7,888 nucleotides of DNA, from positions 1 through 7,888 of the forward strand of contig JASHYQ010000047.1 in the NCBI GenBank assembly GCA_030042955.1. The letters are read 5' to 3'. This document shows, one piece after another, positions 1-5,469 of this stretch (the stretch's first letter is position 1; every line of letters begins with the position of its first letter). Source of the stretch: Thermoplasmata archaeon. Lineage in GTDB: Archaea; Thermoplasmatota; Thermoplasmata; Lutacidiplasmatales; UBA184. The notes beneath the pieces were generated by a model, which was not told the DNA's origin, made no database searches, and was given only the letters and a program-made list of their open reading frames with translations. A program made the position numbers and the translations under genes.

Positions 1-12
1 ACACGGGGGCGG

Positions 13-21
13 TTCTTAAAG
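13..21 (+). promoter_or_regulatory. TATA-like box upstream of the regulator gene
   Basis: TTCTTAAAG is the only AT-rich stretch in the first 90 bases. An archaeal TATA box here would place transcription start near 40-45, where the inverted repeat at 42-65 begins, giving a leader of about 50 nt. This rests on composition and position only, and the sequence before position 1 is not visible. Confidence 0.35.
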
Positions 22-41
22 CGAAGTTTCGGGGGAGGCTG

Positions 42-65
42 CCGTAGCTGGACCCCATGCTACGG
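42..65. repeat. Inverted repeat, candidate operator or leader hairpin
   Basis: CCGTAGC (42-48) and GCTACGG (59-65) are perfect 7-bp inverted arms around a 10-nt spacer; flanking G-T and T-G pairs could extend the RNA stem. It lies 26 nt ahead of the chosen start of the regulator gene. It could be an autoregulatory operator for that protein or an RNA hairpin in its leader. Confidence 0.45.
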
Positions 66-79
66 TGTCGCCTCGCGGG

Positions 80-85
80 GGAGGT
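80..85 (+). promoter_or_regulatory. Shine-Dalgarno site that fixes the regulator start
   Basis: GGAGGT ends 6 nt before the GTG at 92. The in-frame GTG at 65 has no such site and lies in the arm of the inverted repeat, so 92 is the better start. Confidence 0.65.
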
Positions 86-91
86 AGGCCA

Positions 92-1162
92 GTGCGCGGG
101 CTGACCGACGCGGAGGCCCGGGTCATCGCGGTGCTGCTCGCGGCCCGCCCCGACCGGGAACGCGAACGACTGCACCTGATCGACGTGCCGCGCTCTACGT
201 ACCACGCGATCCGTCGGCGGGCGTACGACGAGGGGTGGCTCCGCGACCGGTACGTCCCGCATCCGGTCGCCTTCGGCCGTCCGCTCGTCTCCTTCCTCCT
301 CGCCCGTCCGTTCGCCGACCGCTTCGACGAGCTCGTCCAGCTGCTCTCGGAGGAGCAGAGCGCGGTGGTCGTCTGGCGCGGGACGCAGGTCGTCCTCGCC
401 GTGCTGTTCCACCGCCAGGCGCCCGAGCTCCAGCGGCTCGTCGGGAAGTTGGAGGCCGGCCATCTCGCGGCCCCTCCCTCGGTCACGACGGTCGCCGCCG
501 ACGGACCGGCGATCCCGGTCTACTTCGACTACGAAGGGCTCTGGTGCCACGTCGCCGGCTTTGACGGCACGCTAGCCTACCCGCACGGGCTCGGCGGTGG
601 AGACCCCGGTGAGAGCGAGGCGGCCGCACCCTCGGCCCCGCTGTCGCCGCACCAGTGGTGGGCCGCTTCGGAGCTCGTCCTTCGACCGTTCGCCGCGACC
701 GACCCGAGCCGCGGTGGGCACTTGGTCGGCCCGCTCGGCCTGCCGTTCTCCCAGCGTCGACTGCTCCAGCGAGGGGTCGTCGTCCACCGGACGATCCTCG
801 ACCCGGGCCGCCTCCCGCCATACCAGGGCCGGGCAGCGGACCAGGTCGTCCTGGTCACCGGGACGCCGAAGGTCGGCGCTCGACCCGACGTCCTGTTCGC
901 GACGCTCTGCCGGGAATCCCGCGTCTATCCGTTCCTCTTCGCGACCGGCGCCGACCGCTGGCTGTTCGGCGCCCTCGGCGGATCGACGCCACGACCGGCC
1001 GACGATCAGGGCGCGCGTCGTCCGGTCCTCCCCACCATGCGGGAGTACCTCGAAGGGATCGAGATCCTGCAGGAGCCCGCGAGCGGCTTCGTCTCCGCGG
1101 TCGACCACCGGTACGACCGGCTGTTGCCGGCGGCCAAGCCGACCGACGCGACGAAGCGCTGA
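92..1162 (+). CDS. Probable winged-helix regulator with two HTH + ligand-sensing-like modules
   Basis: A 356-residue protein from GTG 92, chosen for its Shine-Dalgarno site. It is probably a cytoplasmic transcription factor. Residues 4-60 look like a helix-turn-helix/winged helix: an LTDAEARVIAVLL helix, then a VPRSTYHAIRRRAYDEGWL recognition-helix-like segment and a wing. Residues 62-108 follow the beta-alpha-beta pattern of the RAM/ACT-like effector domain of Lrp/AsnC regulators (LVSFLLARPF, a helix, then AVVVWRGTQVVLAVLF). The same order seems to recur more weakly at 185-297 (LPFSQRRLLQRG, then VVLVTG, a helix and FLFATGADRWLFGAL), which suggests an internal duplication. No trans-membrane segment is visible. 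The inverted repeat at 42-65 hints at autoregulation. The family assignment comes from pattern reading, not a match; 'uncharacterised HTH protein' is the safe name. Confidence 0.75.
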   Translation: MRGLTDAEARVIAVLLAARPDRERERLHLIDVPRSTYHAIRRRAYDEGWLRDRYVPHPVAFGRPLVSFLLARPFADRFDELVQLLSEEQSAVVVWRGTQVVLAVLFHRQAPELQRLVGKLEAGHLAAPPSVTTVAADGPAIPVYFDYEGLWCHVAGFDGTLAYPHGLGGGDPGESEAAAPSAPLSPHQWWAASELVLRPFAATDPSRGGHLVGPLGLPFSQRRLLQRGVVVHRTILDPGRLPPYQGRAADQVVLVTGTPKVGARPDVLFATLCRESRVYPFLFATGADRWLFGALGGSTPRPADDQGARRPVLPTMREYLEGIEILQEPASGFVSAVDHRYDRLLPAAKPTDATKR

Positions 1163-1199
1163 TCGGCGGCCCTGCCGCTGCGGAGCCCTGCCGGCTCGG

Positions 1200-1421
1200 C
1201 TAGCGGCGCTTGCCCCTTCGGGACGCCGGGGGCGGGTCCGCCTGGGCAGGCGGGCCTGCGGGAGAGGTCGAAGGCAGGAAGCCGGGCGAACCTCCCCACG
1301 GCCGGCCGAAGATCCGGACCAGACCCCGCTCGACCGACGGGAATCGCCCCCGGGTCTTCGACGGTTCGTCCTGCGGAGCCCGAACGTCGGCCTTGGATCC
1401 CGCCGGTCCCTTGCGCGTCAC
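1200..1421 (-). CDS. Possible small basic, proline-rich protein
   Basis: An open frame of 73 residues from GTG 1421 to TAG 1200, rich in Pro, Gly, Arg and Lys, ending in RRGKRR. No known family is recognised. Roughly four in five codons end in G or C, as in neighbouring genes, but open frames arise easily in such DNA. A weak AGGT lies 9 nt before the GTG, inside the 3' arm of the hairpin at 1426-1451. Another possible small frame ends 14 nt upstream on the same strand, so the two could form a small minus-strand unit. It may equally be non-coding. Confidence 0.27.
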   Translation of the reverse strand: MTRKGPAGSKADVRAPQDEPSKTRGRFPSVERGLVRIFGRPWGGSPGFLPSTSPAGPPAQADPPPASRRGKRR

Positions 1422-1425
1422 GGCA

Positions 1426-1451
1426 GCGTTACCTATCAGGCTCTGTAACGC
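1426..1451. repeat. Inverted repeat GCGTTAC-N12-GTAACGC
   Basis: Perfect 7-bp arms at 1426-1432 and 1445-1451. On the minus strand the hairpin lies between two possible small ORFs and its 3' arm covers the weak ribosome binding site of the one at 1421. It could be an operator or an RNA hairpin. Confidence 0.4.
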
Positions 1452-1579
1452 CTTCCGTCTTGCTCTCGCGGAGCGGGGCGCTTGGGGCCCAGGAGCTCGA
1501 CGCCTTCGCCGAGCACGGCGCGGACCTCCAGGGGGCAGAAGGTTCCGACGGTGAGGAGGATCACCTCCGGAGACCCCAC
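1436..1579 (-). CDS. Possible 47-residue small protein
   Basis: A frame from GTG 1579 (or the in-frame GTG 1564) to TGA 1436. The stretch after GTG 1564 reads VILLTVGTFCPLEVRAVLG, a beta-strand-like hydrophobic pattern. Of its first 32 codons only two end in A or T, which is strongly gene-like here. The frame is closed upstream by a TAG near 1609. An AT-rich GATAGAGTTT lies about 24 nt ahead of GTG 1564 and could serve a leaderless transcript. The opposite strand is also open through here, so codon bias is not decisive. Family unknown. Confidence 0.3.
   Translation of the reverse strand: MGSPEVILLTVGTFCPLEVRAVLGEGVELLGPKRPAPREQDGRRYRA
1550..1568. repeat. Palindrome containing the 16S rRNA 3'-tail-like GGATCACCTCC
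   Basis: GGTGA (1550-1554) pairs with TCACC (1561-1565); alternatively GGAGG (1555-1559) pairs with CCTCC (1564-1568). Bases 1558-1568 match the well-known conserved 3' end of 16S rRNA, including the anti-Shine-Dalgarno core. No other rRNA sequence surrounds it. It may be coincidence or an RNA element able to mask a ribosome binding site. Confidence 0.3.
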
Positions 1580-1619
1580 AGAAACTCTATCGAGGGCGGG
1601 GCCTACCTACCCGACAGCG

Positions 1620-1709
1620 ATGGAGCCCCCCAGAGCCGCCGTTCTCAGGATTTGCGTCCCCGGGCGCGGTCGCTCCTCCGGCGAAGTCGACCGCGTCCCT
1701 CTCGGGTAG
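1620..1709 (+). CDS. Possible 29-residue upstream ORF before the radical SAM gene
   Basis: ATG 1620 opens a 29-codon frame closed by TAG 1707-1709. The stop overlaps the ribosome binding site of the radical SAM gene, whose ATG is at 1719. A weak AT-rich CTCTAT lies about 30 nt upstream. 23 of 29 codons end in G or C. The peptide starts MEPPRAAVLRIC, has one Cys and ends VPLG. An in-frame ATG at 1482 would give 75 residues. It could be a leader peptide, a coupled small protein or nothing; there is no homology to lean on. Confidence 0.25.
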   Translation: MEPPRAAVLRICVPGRGRSSGEVDRVPLG

Positions 1710-1718
1710 GTGCGGTCG

Positions 1719-2783
1719 ATGGCGGTCGTCAAACCGGTGATCCTGCGCAGCTTGAACCGCTCGCTCCGGAACATCTCGGGAAAGAAGTCGCCCGTCATCG
1801 CCGGACACAAGCTCCTGTACCGCTGCAACCTGGAATGCAAGATGTGCCCGTTCTGGCGCCGGGAGGACGAGGAGCTCCTGGGGCTGCAGGACGAGATCCG
1901 GATCATGGAGGCCCTCGCCCACGCCGGCGTGTCGTTCCTCGGCTTCGAGGGCGGCGAGCCGCTGTTGCGCAGGGACGTCGGAGAGATCCTCCGCGAGGCC
2001 CATGCGCGGTTCCACACGTCGCTCGTGACCAACGGCTGGCTCCTCGAGCGGCGGCTCCCGGAGGTCGCCCCCCATCTCGATCTCCTGTTCGTCTCTCTCG
2101 ACGGCGTCGGCGAGATGCACGACCGCTTGCGAGGGATCCCGCGCTCGTTCGAGCGGGCGGTGGAAGGCATGCGCGCCTCGCGCTCCGAGGTCCCCACGCT
2201 GATCAGCCACACGGTCACGAAGGAGAACCTCGATCACGCCGTGAAGGTCGTCGAACTGGCGGAACGGCTGGATATCGGGCTGACCGTCCAGGTCGCCTAC
2301 GATTACACCACCGCGGACCCGATGTCGCCCGACCGGGCTCGCCTTCGGCCGACGATCGAGCGGCTGCGCGACCTGCGCAAGAGCGGGGCCCCGCTCATGG
2401 AGTCGGTCGGGTACTTCGACGCGATCCTCGATTCGTGGTACGAGGGGAAGCCGTGGCGGTGCAAGCCCTGGCTCACGATCAACATCGATCCTTCCGGACG
2501 CATTGTGATGCCTTGCTACGTCCTGCAGGAATACCAGGGAAGCCTGCCGGTCTGGGAGGTCGACGTCCGTGAGCTCTGGAACCGGTTCGACTGGAGCACC
2601 TACGAGTCCTGCAACAAGTGCGCCCTCGCCTGCTATCTCGAGCCCTCGCTCTTCCGATGGACCGATTTCGAGCACCTGCGGGAGCGGGTCATCGAGGGGG
2701 GCCTCAACTACGTGAGGCGCTCGCCCCGGACCACGACGCGCCCGTCGCCCGGGGGCCTGGTCCAGATCGAGCCGGCGGCGTAA
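1719..2783 (+). CDS. Radical SAM protein with C-terminal auxiliary-cluster (SPASM/twitch-like) domain
   Basis: A 354-residue radical SAM enzyme. The 4Fe-4S/SAM motif C-x3-C-x2-C is at Cys36, Cys40 and Cys43 (YRCNLECKMCPFW), followed by the SAM-contacting GGEP at 78-81 and the barrel strands LVTNGW and LFVSLDG. The C-terminal part carries Cys248, Cys266 and a C-x2-C-x3-C at 298, 301 and 305, consistent with an auxiliary Fe-S cluster as in SPASM or twitch proteins. The MoaA/PqqE/NifB-like superfamily is clear; substrate and reaction are not. ATG 1719 is preferred over GTG 1710 because GGTAGGTG ends 6 nt before the ATG, and GTG 1710 lies within that site. The last 25 residues are Pro/Arg/Thr-rich and probably disordered. 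The gene converges on the operon at 6323-2862, so it is not cotranscribed with it, though a role tied to the same metallocofactor chemistry is possible. Confidence 0.92.
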   Translation: MAVVKPVILRSLNRSLRNISGKKSPVIAGHKLLYRCNLECKMCPFWRREDEELLGLQDEIRIMEALAHAGVSFLGFEGGEPLLRRDVGEILREAHARFHTSLVTNGWLLERRLPEVAPHLDLLFVSLDGVGEMHDRLRGIPRSFERAVEGMRASRSEVPTLISHTVTKENLDHAVKVVELAERLDIGLTVQVAYDYTTADPMSPDRARLRPTIERLRDLRKSGAPLMESVGYFDAILDSWYEGKPWRCKPWLTINIDPSGRIVMPCYVLQEYQGSLPVWEVDVRELWNRFDWSTYESCNKCALACYLEPSLFRWTDFEHLRERVIEGGLNYVRRSPRTTTRPSPGGLVQIEPAA

Positions 2784-2788
2784 CCCTG

Positions 2789-2853
2789 CCCCGCGCCCCG
2801 GTACCGCCCCCGGCCGAAAGTTCGGTGCGGTCCGGGGCGACGCTGGCGCGGGG
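2789..2853. terminator. Long stem-loop between convergent genes
   Basis: CCCCGCGCC (2789-2797) pairs perfectly with GGCGCGGGG (2845-2853). Inside it, CGCCCC-C-GG (2805-2813) pairs with CCGGGGCG (2832-2839) with one bulge, and CCGA (2814-2817) pairs with TCGG (2822-2825). The structure fills almost the whole spacer and can form in transcripts from either strand. There is no T-run, which archaeal terminators usually need, so it may protect mRNA 3' ends rather than terminate. Confidence 0.5.
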
Positions 2854-2861
2854 CCGGTAGG

Positions 2862-3575
2862 TCAGCCGATCATCAGCCCTTCGATGCGGACCTGGTAACC
2901 GCGGGGGGTCCGCGTCAGGAAGTTGATCAGGCCGCTGTGGCGCCACTGCAGCATGCACCGACGCGGCAGGAACCAGTAGCGGGCGCCGATCCGCAGGTCC
3001 GCCCTCGCCTCGAGGACCAGTCCCTCGTACGCTTGGGCCGAATAGTACCCGAGGTCCTTGAACCCCTCCGACCGAGCACGGAGCGGCCCCGTAACGCACC
3101 AGACGATCACCCCGGTACGGGGGTCGACCGACGTCACGACGCCGCAGTGCGTGATCGGGCAACCGCACGACATCCCCAGGGGCCGCCCGATGAGGACGTC
3201 CCCCTTCTGGATGCCCATCTCTCGGGTCAGGAGGGGGTTGTGCGGGAGGATCGTCTCGCGTGGCCCCGGTTCCTCGGGGAACGTCTGGAGCACGAAGTCG
3301 TAGTCGCGACCGAGATAATCCTTCCACCCGCCGGGGTCCGTAGCCACCGCGAACGAGCAGCTGTCGCACCCCCCCGCAGGCGCGGCCGGTGCGGCCGTCG
3401 GGAGCGGGGTCGGGACGGAAGGGACCGGCTCGCGGTTCACGCACCGTTCGATCAGCCGCGGGTCGGCGACCGCTGCCTCTGCGAGCTCCGAGCAGGTCCG
3501 GAACCCGCAGAGCCCACAGTCGAGGCCGGGGAGCCCGGCCAGGAGGCGCTGCTGATCGGTCAGTGCGCCCGCCAT
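2862..3575 (-). CDS. Multi-cysteine Fe-S protein with PF04060-type cluster domain
   Basis: A 237-residue soluble protein, last gene of the four-gene operon. Residues 16-45 carry C-x2-C-x4-C-x16-C (Cys20, 23, 28, 45; LPGLDCGLCGFRTC), the signature of the 4Fe-4S domain known from the CODH/ACS gamma subunit and RnfB. A Pro/Ala-rich linker (50-67) follows, then C-x2-C at 70/73 and a second domain (about 85-237) with a CGCPITHCG motif at Cys137, 139 and 144, plus Cys160 and Cys207. The second domain is not recognised; it may bind another cluster or metal. A carrier, scaffold or electron-donor role fits best. ATG 3575 is chosen over GTG 3584 because GGAGGT (3588-3583) ends 7 nt before the ATG and GTG 3584 overlaps it. 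The ATG follows the desulfurase stop after one base (TAA-C-ATG). Confidence 0.85.
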   Translation of the reverse strand: MAGALTDQQRLLAGLPGLDCGLCGFRTCSELAEAAVADPRLIERCVNREPVPSVPTPLPTAAPAAPAGGCDSCSFAVATDPGGWKDYLGRDYDFVLQTFPEEPGPRETILPHNPLLTREMGIQKGDVLIGRPLGMSCGCPITHCGVVTSVDPRTGVIVWCVTGPLRARSEGFKDLGYYSAQAYEGLVLEARADLRIGARYWFLPRRCMLQWRHSGLINFLTRTPRGYQVRIEGLMIG

Positions 3576-3576
3576 G

Positions 3577-4770
3577 TTACGCACCTCCGAGAACGGCCGC
3601 CGCCGGTCGGACGGAGGTGATCGACCGGAGCGAGCCGAGCGCCGGGCCGAGCTCCTCGAGGAAGCGATCGACGTCCTCGCCGGTCGTGAACCGTCCGAGG
3701 GTCGCCCGGAGGGCCCCGCGCGCCTGGACCGGGTCGCGCCCGAGGGCGAGGAGGACGTGCGAGGGCCGGTCGCCCTGGTGGGAGGAGCAGGCCGAGCCGG
3801 TGGCGACCGCGATGCCGCTCTCGTCCAGGCGCAGGAGCAGCGAGATCGCCTCGCCCTCGAGGCCTTGGAAGCCGAGGTTGACGTTCGTCGGCAGCCGCCG
3901 ACGGCGGTGCCCGTTCAGGTAGGCTCCGGGCAGCGTCCCGAGGGCCCGGTCGATGATGCGGTCGCGGAGCGCGAGGAGGCGTGGCGTCTCGACCAGCCGT
4001 TCGTCCGCGCAGAGCTCGGCCGCCCTGGCGAACCCCACGATCCCGGGAACGTTCTCGGTGGAGGAGCGGAGCCCGAACTCGTGCCCGCCGCCGTGCTGCC
4101 AGGCGTCGATCCGGACCGAGCCGCTGACGTAGAGGGCCCCGACCCCCTTCGGCCCGTAGATCTTGTGCGCGTTCAGCGTCGCCAGCCCGATCCCGTCCTT
4201 GCGTGCATCGAGCGGGAGCTTGCCGAACGACTGGCAGGCGTCGGTGTGGAACGGCACGCCCCGTTCCGCGCAGACCGACGCCAGCTCGCGGATCGGCTCG
4301 ACGGTGCCGACCTCGTGGTTCGCATGCATGATCGAGACGAGGATCGTGTCGGCGCGGATCGCCGCGGCGAGATCGGCCGGTCGGACGAGGCCGTCGCTGT
4401 CGACCCCCAGATAGGTCACCTCGAAGCCCTGACCCTCCAGCCACGCGGCCGAGTTGAGGATGCAATCGTGTTCGACAAGCGAGGTGATGATGTGGCGGCC
4501 GCGGCCACGGTTGGCGAAGGCGACCCCCTTCAGCGCGAGGTTGTTCGCCTCGGTACCTCCGGAGGTGAAGATGACCTCCTCCGGACGGGAAGCCCCGATC
4601 AGGTGGGCGATCCGCTCGCGGGCGCTCTCGACAGCCTCGCGGGCCGTGCGCCCCGGGCCGTGGAGGCTGGAGGGGTTGCCGAACGTTTCCGTGAAGAACG
4701 GTCGCATCGCCTCGACGACCCGGGGGTCGACGGGGGTCGACGCGGCGTTGTCAAGATAGACGATCCGCAT
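3577..4770 (-). CDS. Cysteine desulfurase, NifS/IscS family
   Basis: A 397-residue PLP enzyme that converts L-cysteine to alanine and leaves a persulfide sulfur for Fe-S clusters or other thio-cofactors. Visible landmarks are the N-terminal YLDNAASTPVDPRV, SGGTEANN at 70-77, His101 (VEHDC) that stacks on PLP, HTDACQSFGK at 175-184 with Asp177, the PLP Schiff-base Lys203 (NAHKIYGPKG) and the persulfide-forming Cys328 in ATGSACSS. All key residues are present and the length is normal for the family. It is the third operon gene: its ATG directly follows the TAG of the GTPase gene (TAGATG) with GGGGGGAG just upstream, and the Fe-S protein starts one base after its stop. Placement beside an Fe-S protein and a metal-chaperone-like GTPase suggests a dedicated rather than housekeeping desulfurase. 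No symbol is given because NifS and IscS are not separable here. Confidence 0.96.
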   Translation of the reverse strand: MRIVYLDNAASTPVDPRVVEAMRPFFTETFGNPSSLHGPGRTAREAVESARERIAHLIGASRPEEVIFTSGGTEANNLALKGVAFANRGRGRHIITSLVEHDCILNSAAWLEGQGFEVTYLGVDSDGLVRPADLAAAIRADTILVSIMHANHEVGTVEPIRELASVCAERGVPFHTDACQSFGKLPLDARKDGIGLATLNAHKIYGPKGVGALYVSGSVRIDAWQHGGGHEFGLRSSTENVPGIVGFARAAELCADERLVETPRLLALRDRIIDRALGTLPGAYLNGHRRRRLPTNVNLGFQGLEGEAISLLLRLDESGIAVATGSACSSHQGDRPSHVLLALGRDPVQARGALRATLGRFTTGEDVDRFLEELGPALGSLRSITSVRPAAAVLGGA

Positions 4771-5469
4771 CTACTCCCCCCGGTAGAACGTCTCGCCCTC
4801 GAGCTGCCGGACCACACCGAAATGCTGCTGCCAGCCGATCTCCCGCTTCCCGACGCAGATGGTACAGACGCCGACAGGGGGATTTCCCCGCAGCATCAAG
4901 CGACCCGAGATCTCGGGAGCATGCTCCACGCGCGTGACGAGCCGGTCGATGTTGATCCCGTGCAGGGCGTCGGTCTCGATCACGGACGCTCGCGTGGCGG
5001 CAAGGACCGCCGCCCGGAAGACCTCGCGCTCGGCCTGCGAGATGAGGTCGATCTTGGTGACGACGGCCACGTCCGAGAGCGACAGGAGCGGGCCCATCTT
5101 CCGCGGCAGGTTCATGCCGCTGGTGGCCTCGAGCACGGCGATCCCGAGCGAGTCCTCGATGTAGGGCGAACAGCGCAGACAGAGACCGGCCGTCTCCACG
5201 AGGAGGGTGTCGGCGTGCTCGCTCGCGGCCCAGCGGACCGCGTCGCCGAGGACCATGACGTTGCAGTGGTCCGGGCAGAGCTCGCCCGAGTAGACCTTCT
5301 TCGCCGGGATCCCGAACCGGGCGCGGAACTCCTCCTCTTCGTTCGTGTACTGGACGTCGGTCTTGAGGTAGGCCAGCTTGTGCCCCCGGCCGATCAGGCG
5401 GCGGGCGACCTGCTTGAGAACGGTCGTCTTGCCGCTCGTCGGGGGCCCCGCGCAGATGATCGTCCTCAT
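4771..5469 (-). CDS. SIMIBI-class GTPase, HypB/UreG/CobW-like
   Basis: A 232-residue P-loop GTPase resembling those that load nickel or cobalt, or activate metalloenzymes. G-motifs in order: Walker A GPPTSGKT (8-15), a switch/Walker B-like LLVETAG (89-95) and the base-specificity motif TKID (138-141). Cysteine pairs sit where metal chaperones bind metals: CPDHC at 65-69, CLRC at 97-100 and CTIC at 202-205. The last is followed by a KREIGWQQHFG tail. There is no His-rich N-terminus as in many HypB proteins. The ATG overlaps the ATPase stop (ATGA) and the TAG abuts the desulfurase ATG, so translation is likely coupled. Precise family and metal are unknown; a redox or cluster-handling role for the three cysteine pairs is equally possible. 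Confidence 0.85.
   Translation of the reverse strand: MRTIICAGPPTSGKTTVLKQVARRLIGRGHKLAYLKTDVQYTNEEEEFRARFGIPAKKVYSGELCPDHCNVMVLGDAVRWAASEHADTLLVETAGLCLRCSPYIEDSLGIAVLEATSGMNLPRKMGPLLSLSDVAVVTKIDLISQAEREVFRAAVLAATRASVIETDALHGINIDRLVTRVEHAPEISGRLMLRGNPPVGVCTICVGKREIGWQQHFGVVRQLEGETFYRGE

Noticed and set aside
1163..1709. RNase P or SRP RNA in the long structured spacer
   Set aside because: ACAGAAA and GC-rich stems suggested it, but the conserved GAGGAAAGTC of RNase P and the SRP helix 8 motif were not found on either strand.
1587..2675. A 362-codon open frame antisense to the radical SAM gene
   Set aside because: The plus strand carries unmistakable radical SAM motifs over the same bases; long antisense frames are expected in GC-rich coding DNA.
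4721..4740. Tandem 10-bp repeat CGGGGGTCGA x2
   Set aside because: It lies in the desulfurase codons for the conserved STPVDPRV region and follows from codon usage.
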